A stretch of DNA of 64,000 nucleotides from Prosopocoilus inquinatus (Eukaryota; Arthropoda; Insecta; Coleoptera; Lucanidae), in assembly GCA_036172665.1 (NCBI GenBank), contig JAYKNF010000022.1, positions 248,001 to 312,000 of the forward strand, read 5' to 3'. A program made the position numbers and the translations under genes. This document shows, piece after piece, positions 52,809 through 64,000 of the stretch (position 1 is its first letter; every line of letters begins with the position of its first letter). Under the pieces are notes generated by a model. That model saw nothing but the letters and a program-made list of their open reading frames with translations, was not told the DNA's origin and did not search any database.

Positions 52809-53810
52809 AGTCCATCGAAACGACAAATAACATGATAGGTAAGTAAGAATCGATTAGATACAGCACAGGAACAACGCTAATACGTGTTGTTTCGTTTAAA
52901 ACTATTTAAAGCTTCTGCTGCATCCGAAAATTTCGTATCTCACATCAGAGTTACTGGAGTCCATCGAAACGTCAAATAACATAGTAGATAAGTAAGGATC
53001 GATTAGATACATCACAGGAACAACGCTAATGCGTGTTGTTTCGTTTAAAACTATTTCCAGCTCCTGCTGCGTCCAAAAACTTTGTATCTCACATCAGAGT
53101 TACTGGAGTCCATCCAAACGTAAAATAACATGATAGATGAGTAAGGATCGATTAGATACATCACAGGAACATAGCTAATGCGTGTTGTTTCGTTTTAAAC
53201 TATTTCCAGCTTCTGCTGCGTCCGAAAACGTCGTATCTAACATCAGAGTTACTGGAGTCCATCGAAACGACAAATAACATGATAGATAAGTAAGGATCGA
53301 TTAGATACATCACAGGAACAACGCTAATACGTGTTGTTTCGTTTAAAACTATTTCCAGCTCCTGCTACGTCCAAAAACTTTGTATCTCACATCAGAGTTA
53401 CTGGAGTCCATCCAAACGTAAAATAACATGATAGATGAGTAAGGATCGATTAGATACATCACAGGAACAACGCTAATGCGTGTTGTTTCGTTTAAAACTA
53501 TTTCCAGCTTCTGCTGCGTCCGAAAATTTCGTATCTCACATCAAAGTTACTGGAGTCCATCCAAACGTCAAATAACATGTTAGATAAGTAAGGATCATTT
53601 AGATACATCACAGGAACAACGCTAATACGTGTTGTTTCGTTTAAAACTATTTCCAGCTCCTGCTGCGTCCAAAAACTTCGTATCTCACATCAGAATTACT
53701 GGAGTCCATCCAAACGTCAAATAACATGATAGATGAGTAAGGATCGATTAGATACATCACAGGAACAACGCTAATACGTGTTGTTTCGTTTAAAACTATT
53801 TCCAGTTTCT
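52809..53810 (+). repeat. Partial second copy of the 13-monomer unit
   Basis: It repeats the first seven monomers of 50872-52808 with small changes (for example GATCATTTAG in place of GATCGTTTAG near 53595). It then diverges near 53.81 kb, where CCAAAAACTTCG is replaced by CCGAAAACGTCG. After this point the ordered core classes give way to the right-flank classes. Confidence 0.7.
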
Positions 53811-56800
53811 GCTGCGTCCGAAAACGTCGTATCTCACATCAAAGTTACTGGAGTCCATCCAAACGTCAAATAACATGTTAGATAAGTAAGGATCGTTTAG
53901 ATACATCACAGGAACAACGCTAATAGGTGTTGTTTCGTTTAAAACTATTTCCAGCTGCTGCTGCGTCCGAAAACGTCGTACCTCACATCAGAATTACTGG
54001 AGTCCATCCATACGTCAAATAACATGTTAGATAAGTAAGGATCGTTTAGATACATCACAGGAACAACGCTAATACGTGTTGTTTCGTTCAAAACTATTTC
54101 CAGCTTCTGCTGCATCCTAGAACTTTGTATCTCACATCAGAGTTACTGGAGTCCGTCCAAACGTCAAATAACAAGATAGATGAGTAAGGATCGATTAGAT
54201 ACATCACAGGAACAACGCTAATATGTGTTGTTTCGTTTAAAACTATTTCCAGCTGCTGCTGCTTCCGAAAATTTCGTATCTCACATTAGAGTTACTGGAG
54301 TCCATCGAAACGTCAAATAACATAATAGCTAAGAAAGGATCGATTAGATATATCACAGGAACAACGCTAATACGTGTTGTTTCGTTCAAAACTATTTCCT
54401 GCTTCTGCTGCGTCCAAAAACTTTGTATCTCACATCAGAGTTACTGGAGTCCATCCAAACGTAAAATAACACGATAGATGAGTAAGGATCGATTAGATAC
54501 ATCACAGGAACATCGCTAATGCGTGTTGTTTCGTTTAAAACTATTTCCAGCTTCTGCTGCGTCCGAAAACGTCGTATCTCACATCAAAGTTACTGGAGTC
54601 CATCCAAACGTCAAATAACATGTTAGATAAGTATGGATCGTTTAGATACATCACAGGAACAACGCTAATAGGTGTTGTTTCGTTCAAAACTATTTCCAGC
54701 TGCTGCTGCGTCCGAAAACGTCGTATCTCACATCAGAATTACTGGAGTCCATCCAAACGTCAAATAACATGCTAGATAAGTAAGGATCGTTTAGATACAT
54801 CACAGGAACAACGCTAATACGTGTTGTTTCGTTCAAAACTGTTTCCAGCTTCTGCTGCGTCCGATAACTTTTTATCTCACATCAGAGTTACTGGAGTCCG
54901 TCCAAACGTCAGATAACATGATAGATGAGTAAGGATCGATTAGACACATCACAGGAACAACGCTAATATGTGTTGTTTCGTTTAAAACTATTTCCAGCTG
55001 CTGCTGCGTCCGAAAACGTCGTATCTCACATCAGACTTAATGGAGTCCATCCAAACGTCAAATAACATGTTAGATAAGTAAGGATCGTCTAGATACATCA
55101 CAGGAACAACGCTAATACGTGTTGTTTCGTTCAAAACTATTTCCAGCTTCTGCTGCGTCCTAGAACTTTGTATCTCACATCAGAGTTACTGGAGTCCGTC
55201 CAAACGTCAAATAACATGATAGATGAGTAAGGATCGATTAGATACAACACAGGAACAACGCTAATATGTGTTGTTTCGTTTAAAACTATTTCCAGCTGCT
55301 GCTGCGTCCGAAAATTTCGTATCTCACATTAGAGTTACTGGAGTCCATCGAAACGACAAATAACATAGTAGCTAAGTAAGGATCGATTAGATACATCACA
55401 GGAACAACGCTAATAGGTGTTGTTTCGTTCAAAACTATTTCCAGCTTCTGCTGCGTCCAAAAACTTTGTATCTCACATCAGAGTTACTGGAGACCATCCA
55501 AACGTAAAATAACAAGATAGATGAGTAAGGATCGATTAGATACATCACAGGAACATCGCTAATGCGTGTTGTTTCGTTTAAAACTATTTCCATCTTCTGC
55601 TGCGTCCGAAAACGTCGTATCTCACATCATAGTTACTGGAGTCCATCGAAACGACAAATGACATGAGAGATAAATAAGGATCGATTACATACAGCACAGG
55701 AACAACGCTAATACGTGTTGTTTCGTTTAAAACTATTTCCAGCTTCAGCTGCGTCCGAGAACTTCGTATGTCACTTCAGAGTTACTGGAGTCCAGCCAAA
55801 CGTCAAATAACGAGATAGATGAGTAAGGATCGATTAGATACATCACAGGAACAACGCTAATACGTGTTGTTTCGTTTAAAACTATTTCCAGTTTCTGCTG
55901 CGTCCGAAAACGTCGTCTCTCACATCAGAGTTACTGGAGTCCATCGAAACGACAAATAACATAGTAGCTAAGTAAGGATCGATTAGATACATCACAGGAA
56001 CAACGCTAATACGTGTTGTTTCGTTCAAAACTATTTCCAGCTTCTGCTGCGTCCAAAAACTTTGTATCTCACATCAGAGTTACTGGAGTCCATCCAAACG
56101 TCAAATAACATGTTAGATAAGTAAGGATCGTTTAGATACATCACAGGAACAACGCTAATACGTGTTGTTTCGTTCAAAACTATTTCCAGCTACTGCTGCG
56201 TCCGAGAACTTTGTATCTCACATCAGAGTTACTGGAGACCATCCAAACGTCAAATAACATGATAGATGAGTAAGGATCGATTAGATACATCACAGGAACA
56301 TCGCTAATACGTGTTGTTTCGTTTAAAACTATTTCCAGCTCCTGCTGCGTCCAGAAACTTTGTATCTCACATCAGACTTACTGGAGTCCATCCAAACGTC
56401 AAATAACATGTTAGATAAGTAAGGATCGTTTAGATACATCACAGGAACAACGCTAATACGTGTTGTTTCGTTCAAAACTATTTCCAGCTTCTGCTGCGTC
56501 CGAGAACTTTTTATCTCACATCAGAGATACTGGAGTCCATCCAAACGTCAAATAACATGATAGATGAGTAAGGATCGATTAGATACATCACAGGAACAAC
56601 GCTAATACGTGTTGTTTCGTTTAAAACTATTTCCAGTTTCTGCTGCGTCCGAAAACGTCGTCTCTCACATCAGAGTTACTGGAGTCCATCGAAACGTCAA
56701 ATAACATAGTAGATAAGTAAGGATCGATTAGATACATCACAGGAACAACGCTAATACTTGTTGTTTCGTTCAAAACTATTTCCAGCTTCTGCTGCGTCCT

Positions 56801-59800
56801 AGAACTTTGTATCTCACATCACAGTTACTGGAGTCCGTCCAAACGTCAAATAACATGATAGATGAGTAAGGATCGATTAGATACATCACAGGAACAACGC
56901 TAATATGTGTTGTTTCATTTAAAACTATTTCCAGCTGCTGCTGCGTCCGAAAATTTCGTATCTCACATTAGAGTTACTGGAGTCCATCGAAAAGTCAAAT
57001 AACATAGTAGCTAAGTAAGGATCGATTAGATACATCACAGGAACAACGCTAATGCGTGTTGTTTCATTTAAAACTATTTCCAGCTTCTGCTGCGTCCGAA
57101 AATTTCGTATCTCACATCAAAGTTACTGGAGTCCATCCAAACGTCAAATAACATGATAGATGAGTAAGGATCGATTAGATACATCACAGGAACAACGCTA
57201 ATACGTGTTGTTTCGTTTAAAACTATTTCCAGTTTCTGCTGCGTCCGAAAACGTCGTATCTCACATCAAAGTTACTGGAGTCCATCCAAACGTCAAATAA
57301 CATGTTAGATAAGTAAGGATCGTTTAGATACATCACAGGAACAACGCTAATAGGTGTTGTTTCGTTTAAAACTATTTCCAGCTGCTGCTGCGTCCGAAAA
57401 CGTCGTACCTCACATCAGAATTACTGGAGTCCATCCATACGTCAAATAACATGTTAGATAAGTAAGGATCGTTTAGATACATCACAGGAACAACGCTAAT
57501 ACGTGTTGTTTCGTTTAAAACTATTTCCAGCTTCTGCTGCGTCCGAAAATTTCGTATCTCACATCATAGTTAATGGAGTCCATCGAAACGTCAAATAACA
57601 TAGTAGATAAGTAAGGATCGATTAGATCCATCACAGGAACAACGCTAATGGGTGTTGTTTCGTTTAAAACTATTTCCAGATTCTGCTGCGTCCGAAAATT
57701 TCGTATCTCACATCATAGTTAATGGAGTCCATCGAAACGTCAAATAACATGATAGATGAGTAAGGATCGATAAGATAAATCACAGGAACAACGCTAATGC
57801 GTGTTGTTTCATTTAAAACTATTTGCAGCTTCTGCTGCGTCCGATAAACTTTGTATCTCACATCAGAGTTACTGGAGTCCATCCAAACGTCAAATAACAT
57901 GATAGATGAGTAAGGATCGATTAGATACATCACAGGAACAACGCTAATACGTGTTGTTTCGTTTAAAACTATTTCCAGCTCCTGCTGCGTCCAAAAACTT
58001 CGTATCTCACATCAGAATTACTAGAGTCCATCGAAACGTCAAATAACATGATAGATGAGTAAGGATCGATTAGATACATCACAGGAACAACGGTAATGCG
58101 TGTTGTTTCGTTTAAAACTATTTCCAGCTTCTGCTGCGTCCGAAAATTTCGTATCTCACTTCAGAGTTACTGGAGTCCATCGAAACTTCAAATAACATAG
58201 TAGATAAGTAAGGATCTATTAGATACATCACAGGAACAACGCTAATATGTGTTGTTTCGTTTAAAACTATTTCCAGCTCCTGCTGCGTCCAAAAACTTCG
58301 TATCTCACATCAGAGTTACTGGAGTCCATCGAAACGACAAATAACATGATAGATAAGTAAGGATCGATTAGATACATCACAGGAACAACGCTAATGCGTG
58401 TTGTCTCGTTTAAAACTATTTCCAGCTTCTGCTGCGTCCGAAAATTTCGTATCTCACTTCAGAGTTACTGGAGTCCATCGAAACGTCAAATAACATAGTA
58501 GATAAGTAAGGATCGATTAGATACATCACAGGAACAACGCTAATACGTGTTGTTTCGTTCAAAACTATTTCCAGCTTCTGCTGCGTCCGAGAACTTTGTA
58601 TCTCACATCAGAGTTACTTTAGTCCATTCAAACGTCAAATAACATGCTAGATAAGTAAGGATCTATTAGATACATCACGGGAACAACGCTAATATGTGTT
58701 GTTTCGTTTAAAACTATTTCCAGCTCCTGCTGCGTCCAAAAACTTCGTATATCACATGAGAGTTACTGGAGTCCATCGAAACGACAAATAACATGATAGA
58801 TAAGTAAGGATCGATTAGATACAGCACAAGAACAACGCTAATACGTGTTGTTTCGTTTTAAACTATTTCCAGCTTCTGCTGCGTCCAAAAACTTCGTATC
58901 TCACATCAGAATTACTAGAGTCCATCGAAACGTCAAATAACATGATAGATGAGTAAGGATCGATTAGATACATCACAGGAACAACGCTAATGCGTGTTGT
59001 TTCGTTTAAAACTATTTCCAGCTTCTGCTGCGTCCGAAAATTTCGTATCTCACTTCAGAGTTACTGGAGTCCATCGAAACGTCAAATAACATAGTAGATA
59101 AGTAAGGATCGATTAGATACATCACAGGAACAACGCTAATACGTGTTGTTTCGTTCAAAACTATTTCCAGCTTCTGCTGCGTCCGAGAACTTTGTATCTC
59201 ACATCAGAGTTACTTTAGTCCATTCAAACGTCAAATAACATGCTAGATAAGTAAGGATCTATTAGATACATCACAGGAACAACGCTAATATGTGTTGTTT
59301 CGTTTAAAACTATTTCCAGCTCCTGCTGCGTCCAAAAACTTCGTATCTCACATCAGAGTTACTGGAGTCCATCGAAACGACAAATAACATGATAGATAAG
59401 TAAGGATCGATTAGATACAGCACAGGAACAACGCTAATACGTGTTGTTTCGTTTAAAACTATTTAAAGCTTCTGCTGCGTCCGAAAATTTCGTATCTCAC
59501 ATCAGAGTTACTGGAGTCCATCGAAACGTCAAATAACATAGTAGATAAGTAAGGATAGATTAGATACATCACAGGAACAACGCTAATGCGTGTTGTTTCG
59601 TTTAAAACTATTTCCAGCTCCTGCTGCGTCCAAAAACTTTGTATCTCACATCAGAGTTACTGGAGTCCATCCAAACGTAAAATAACATGATAGATGAGTA
59701 AGGATCGATTAGATACATCACAGGAACATAGCTAATGCGTGTTGTTTCGTTTTAAACTATTTCCAGCTTCTGCTGCGTCCGAAAACGTCGTATCTAACAT

Positions 59801-61302
59801 CAGAGTTACTGGTGTCCATCGAAACGACAAATAACATGATAGATAAGTAAGGATCGATTAGATACATCACAGGAACAACGCTAATACGTGTTGTTTCGTT
59901 TAAAACTATTTCCAGCTCCTGCTACGTCCAAAAACTTTGTATCTCACATCAGAGTTACTGGAGTCCATCCAAACGTAAAATAACATGATAGATGAGTAAG
60001 GATCGATTAGATACATCACAGGAACAACGCTAATGCGTGTTGTTTCGTTTAAAACTATTTCCAGCTTCTGCTGCGTCCGAAAATTTCGTATCTCACATCA
60101 AAGTTACTGGAGTCCATCCAAACTTCAAATAACATGTTAGATAAGTAAGGATCGTTTAGATACATCACAGGAACAACGCTAATACGTGTTGTTTCGTTTA
60201 AAACTATTTCCAGCTGCTGCTGCTTCCGAAAATTTCGTATCTCACATTAGAGTTACTGGAGTCCATCGAAACGTCAAATAACATAGTAGCTAAGAAAGGA
60301 TCGATTAGATATATCACAGGAACAACGCTAATACGTGTTGTTTCGTTCAAAACTATTTCCTGCTTCTGCTGCGTCCAAAAACTTTGTATCTCACATCAGA
60401 GTTACTGGAGTCCATCCAAACGTAAAATAACACGATAGATGAGTAAGGATCGTCTAGATACATCACAGGAACAACGCTAATAGGTGTTGTTTCGTTCAAA
60501 ACTATTTCCAGCTGCTGCTGCGTCCGAAAACGTCGTATCTCACATCAGAATTACTGGAGTCCATCCATACGTCAAATAACATGTTAGATAAGTAGGGATC
60601 GTTTAGATACATCACAGGAACAACGCTAATACATGTTGTTTCGTTCAAAACTATTTCCAGCTTCTGCTGCATCCTAGAACTTTGTATCTCACATCAGAGT
60701 TACTGGAGTCCGTCCAAACGTCAAATAACATGATAGATGAGTAAGGATCGATTAGATACATCACAGGAACAACGCTAATATGTGTTGTTTCGTTTAAAAC
60801 TGTTTCCAGCTGCTGCTGCTTCCGAAAATTTCGTATCTCACATTAGAGTTACTGGAGTCCATCGAAACGTCAAATAACATAGTAGCTAAGAAAGGATCGA
60901 TTAGATATATCACAGGAACAACGCTAATACGTGTTGTTTCGTTCAAAACTATTTCCTGCTTCTGCTGCGTCCAAAAACTTTGTATCTCACATCAGAGTTA
61001 CTGGAGTCCATCCAAACGTAAAATAACACGATAGATGAGTAAGGATCGATTAGATACATCACAGGAACATCGCTAATGCGTGTTGTTTCGTTTAAAACTA
61101 TTTCCAGCTTCTGCTGCGTCCGAAAACGTCGTATCTCACATCAGAGTTACTGGAGTCCATCGAAACGACAAATAACATGATAGATAAGTAAGGATCGATT
61201 AGATACAGCACAGGAACAACGCTAATACGTGTTGTTTCGTTCAAGACTATTTCCAGCTTCTGCTGCGTCCGAGAACTTTGTATCTCACATCAGAGTTACT
61301 GG
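53811..61302 (+). repeat. Right flank, diverged mixed monomers
   Basis: The classes resemble those of the first 11 kb: GCTGCTGCTGCG, CATGTTAG, AGTAGCTAAG, TCCGTCCAAACG and CCTAGAACTTTG. A core-like HOR stretch is embedded at about 57.5-59.8 kb; it has the GATAAAC monomer at 57843 and the ACTATTTAAAGC delta at 59464. Repeats are at longer or irregular steps. CTAATAGGTG at 53920 recurs at 57347 (3427 bp, 23 monomers). AAGAAAGGATCG with GATATATCAC occurs at 54331, 60292 and 60888, the last two 596 bp apart. Many private substitutions occur, for example ACATGAGAGATAAATAAGG near 55.66 kb. Confidence 0.75.
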
Positions 61303-61458
61303 AGTCCGTCCAAACGTCAAATATATGAGTAAGGATATATATATACATGATAGATTAGATACATCACAGGAACAACGCTAATATGTGTTGTTTCGTTTAA
61401 AACTATTTCCAGCTGCTGCTGCGTCCGAAAATTTCGTATCTCACATTAGAGTTACTGG
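61303..61458 (+). repeat. Scrambled 156-bp monomer with AT-rich insertion
   Basis: This monomer is 7 bp longer than normal. The usual order CATGATAGAT, GAGTAAGGAT, CGATT is replaced by ATATGAGTAAGGAT, then ATATATATA, then CATGATAGATT, so two neighbouring segments have swapped places around a short (AT)n run (61321-61356). Both sides continue as normal satellite. It is the only monomer in the window with changed internal order. Template switching or slippage during repair is a plausible cause. Confidence 0.9.
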
Positions 61459-64000
61459 AGTCCATCGAAACGTCAAATAACATAGTAGCTAAGTAAGGAT
61501 CGATTAGATACATCACAGGAACAACGCTAATACGTGTTGTTTCGTTCAAAACTATTTCCAGCTTCCGCTGCGTCCGAGAACTTTGTATCTCACATCAGAG
61601 ATACTGGGGTCCATTCAAACGTCAAATAACATGATAGATGAGTAAGGATCGATTAGGAACATCACAGGAACAACGCTAATACGTGTTGTTTCGTTTAAGA
61701 CTATTTCCAGCTTCTGCTGTGTCCGAAAACGTCGTATCTCACATCAAAGTTACTGGAGTCCATCCAAACGTCAAATAACATGCTAGATAAGTAAGGATCG
61801 TTTAGATACATCACAGGAACAACGCTAATACGTGTTGTTTCGTTCAAAACTGTTTCCAGCTTCTGCTGCGTCCGATAACTTTTTATCTCACATCAGAGTT
61901 ACTGGAGTCCGTCCAAACGTCAGATAACATGATAGATGAGTAAGGATCGATTAGACACATCACAGGAACAACGCTAATATGTGTTGTTTCGTTTAAAACT
62001 ATTTCCAGCTGCTGCTGCGTCCGAAAACGTCGTATCTCACATCAGACTTAATGGAGTCCATCCAAACGTCAAATAACATGTTAGATAAGTAAGGATCGTT
62101 TAGATACATCACAGGAACAACGCTAATACGTGTTGTTTCGTTCAAAACTATTTCCAGCTTCTGCTGCGTCCTAGAACTTTGTATCTCACATCAGAGTTAC
62201 TGGAGTCCGTCCAAACGTCAAATAACATGATAGATGAGTAAGGATCGATTAGATACAACACAGGAACAACGCTAATATGTGTTGTTTCGTTTAAAACTAT
62301 TTCCAGCTGCTGCTGCGTCCGAAAATTTCGTATCTCACATTAGAGTTACTGGAGTCCATCGAAACGACAAATAACATAGTAGCTAAGTAAGGATCGATTA
62401 GATACATCACAGGAACAACGCTAATAGGTGTTGATTCGTTCAAAACTATTTCCAGCTTCTGCTGCGTCCAAAAACTTTGTATCTCACATCAGAGTTACTG
62501 GAGACCATCCAAACGTAAAATAACAAGATAGATGAGTAAGGATCGATTAGATACATCACAGGAACATCGCTAATGCGTGTTGTTTCGTTTAAAACTATTT
62601 CCATCTTCTGCTGCGTCCGAAAACGTCGTATCTCACATCATAGTTACTAGAGTACATCGAAACGTCAAATAACATGATAGATGAGTAAGGATCGATTAGA
62701 TACATCACAGGAACAACGCTAATGCGTGTTGTTTCATTTAAAACTATTTCCAGCTTCTGTTGCGTCCGAAAATTTCGTACCTCACCTCAGAGTTACTGGA
62801 GTCCATGAAATGTCAAATAACATAGTAGATAAGTAAGGATCGATTAGATACATGACACAAACAACGCTAATACGTGTTGTTTCGTTTAAAACTATTTCCA
62901 GCTTCAGCTGCGTCCGAGAACTTCGTATCTCACTTCAGAGTTACTGGAGTCCAGCCAAACGTCAAATAACGAGATAGATGAGTAAGGATCGATTAGATAC
63001 ATCACAGGAACAACGCTAATACGTGTTGTTTCGTTTAAAACTATTTCCAGTTTCTGCTGCGTCCGAAAACGTCGTCTCTCACATCAGAGTTACTGGAGTC
63101 CATCGAAACGACAAATAACATAGTAGCTAAGTAAGGATCGATTAGATACATCACAGGAACAACGCTAATACGTGTTGTTTTGTTCAAAACTATTTCCAGC
63201 TTCTGCTGCGTCCAAAAACTTTGTATCTCACATCAGAGTTACTGGAGTCCATCCAAACGTAAAATAACATGATAGATGAGTAAGGATCGATTAGATACAT
63301 CACAGGAACATCGCTAATACGTGTTGTTTCGTTTAAAACTATTTCCAGCTCCTGCTGCGTCCAAAAACTTTGTATCTCACATCAGACTTACTGGAGTTCA
63401 TCCAAACGTCAAATAACATGTTAGATAAGTAAGGATCGTTTAGATACATCACAGGAACAACGCTAATACGTGTTGTTTCGTTCAAAACTATTTCCAGCTA
63501 CTGCTGCGTCCGAGAACTTTGTATCTCACATCAGAGTTACTGGAGTCCATCCAAACGTCAAATAACATGATAGATGAGTAAGGATCGATTAGATACATCA
63601 CAGGAACAACGCTAATACGTGTTGTTTCGTTTAAAACTATTTCCAGCTCCTGCTGCGTCCAAAAACTTCGTATCTCACATCAGAGTTCCTAGAGTACATC
63701 GAAACGTCAAATAACATGATAGATGAGTAAGGATCGATTAGATACATCACAGGAACAACGCTAATGCGTGTTGTTTCATTTAAAACTATTTCCAGCTTCT
63801 GTTGCGTCCGAAAATTTCGTACCTCACCTCAGAGTTACTGGAGTCCATGAAATGTCAAATAACATAGTAGATAAGTAAGGATCGATTAGATACATGACAC
63901 AAACAACGCTAATACGTGTTGTTTCGTTCAAAACTATTTCCAGCTTCTGCTGCGTCCGAGAACTTTTTATCTCACATCAGAGATACTGGAGTCCATCCAA
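61459..64000 (+). repeat. Right flank, outer part with 7-monomer duplication
   Basis: The part at 61.9-62.6 kb repeats 54.9-55.6 kb at an offset of about 7011 bp (47 monomers plus 8, of which 7 come from the scrambled monomer). Shared markers are CGTCAGATAACATG, GACTTAATGGAG and GGAGACCATCC. From 62651 a 7-monomer unit of 1042 bp starts (marker GAGTACATCG) and recurs at 63693. It contains the rare monomer with CATTTAAAAC, CTGTTGCGTCC, CCTCACCTCAG, a 1-base loss in CCATGAAATG (62804 and 63846) and ACATGACACAAAC. The second copy runs off the window end. Confidence 0.75.

Larger units (their letters stand above)
1..64000 (+). repeat. 149-bp satellite DNA array filling the window
   Basis: Every part of the window is a copy of one 149-bp sequence in direct tandem. 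The landmark AGTCC occurs at 2, 151, 300, 449 and 598, and this spacing continues to 63990. Allowing for the indels I found (ten +1, one +3, one +7, two -45, one -8, four -1; net -82), 63988 bp equals exactly 430 monomers. No inverted copy, transposon, gene or unique spacer is seen. The consensus has 31 C and 28 G in 149 bp (39.6% GC). A monomer near nucleosome length, in long pure arrays with higher-order structure, is typical of eukaryotic centromeric or pericentromeric satellites; that location is inferred, not shown. I do not recognise the family. Confidence 0.97.

Noticed and set aside
1..64000. CRISPR array (direct repeats at regular spacing)
   Set aside because: There is no repeat/spacer alternation. 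The whole 149-bp unit is repeated, with the same variable sites in every copy, and no cas genes are present.
1..64000. Tandem rRNA, 5S or tRNA gene cluster
   Set aside because: The monomer has no recognisable 5S internal control boxes, tRNA cloverleaf or rRNA sequence.
1..64000. Naming the host or satellite family from the monomer
   Set aside because: Length near 150 bp is shared by many unrelated plant and animal satellites, and I do not recognise this sequence. A database search of the consensus would decide.

Overview
The whole window is one uninterrupted tandem satellite array with a basic monomer of 149 bp. All copies I read lie in the same head-to-tail orientation. By hand count, 430 monomer intervals run from the AGTCC landmark at position 2 to the one at position 63990. 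I see no protein-coding gene, RNA gene, transposon or unique sequence. The few ORFs of 66-87 codons on the minus strand are by-products of the repeat. Nucleosome-length monomers, higher-order repeats (HORs) and freedom from other DNA suggest a eukaryotic centromeric or heterochromatic satellite. I do not recognise the family, so the host lineage is left open.

A consensus monomer, counted by hand, is 39.6% GC with 9 CpG sites (observed/expected about 1.5, so CpG is not depleted). Monomers differ at roughly a dozen diagnostic sites that combine into recurring classes. I call the main ones alpha, beta, gamma, delta, beta2 and epsilon. In the middle of the window they are ordered into HORs. The clearest is a 9-monomer unit of 1341 bp at 48493-49833, with 10-, 7- and 6-monomer derivatives nearby.

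Layout. 1-5513 and 5514-11324: two related 37- and 39-monomer super-repeats built from mixed, more diverged classes. 11325-20896: transition into the alpha-beta-gamma-delta HOR system, with visible 14-, 10- and 7-monomer offsets. 20897-42506: three tandem copies of a 47-49 monomer super-HOR (7004, 7303 and 7303 bp). The last two match at every private variant I checked, so this is the youngest part. 39791-47449: two tandem copies of a 3.83-kb unit overlapping the previous block, each with the same 45-bp deletion. 47450-53810: 7-, 9-, 6- and 13-monomer HORs. 53811-64000: again diverged classes like those of the first 11 kb, with local 4- and 7-monomer duplications and one scrambled monomer.

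The array reads as a young, homogenised core around 28-42 kb flanked on both sides by older layers, as expected from repeated unequal exchange or replication slippage in whole-monomer steps. Nothing here looks like a protein-based system. The interest lies in the array's architecture, the short dyad and TTCG-box motif in nearly every monomer, and the few monomers that break the rules.
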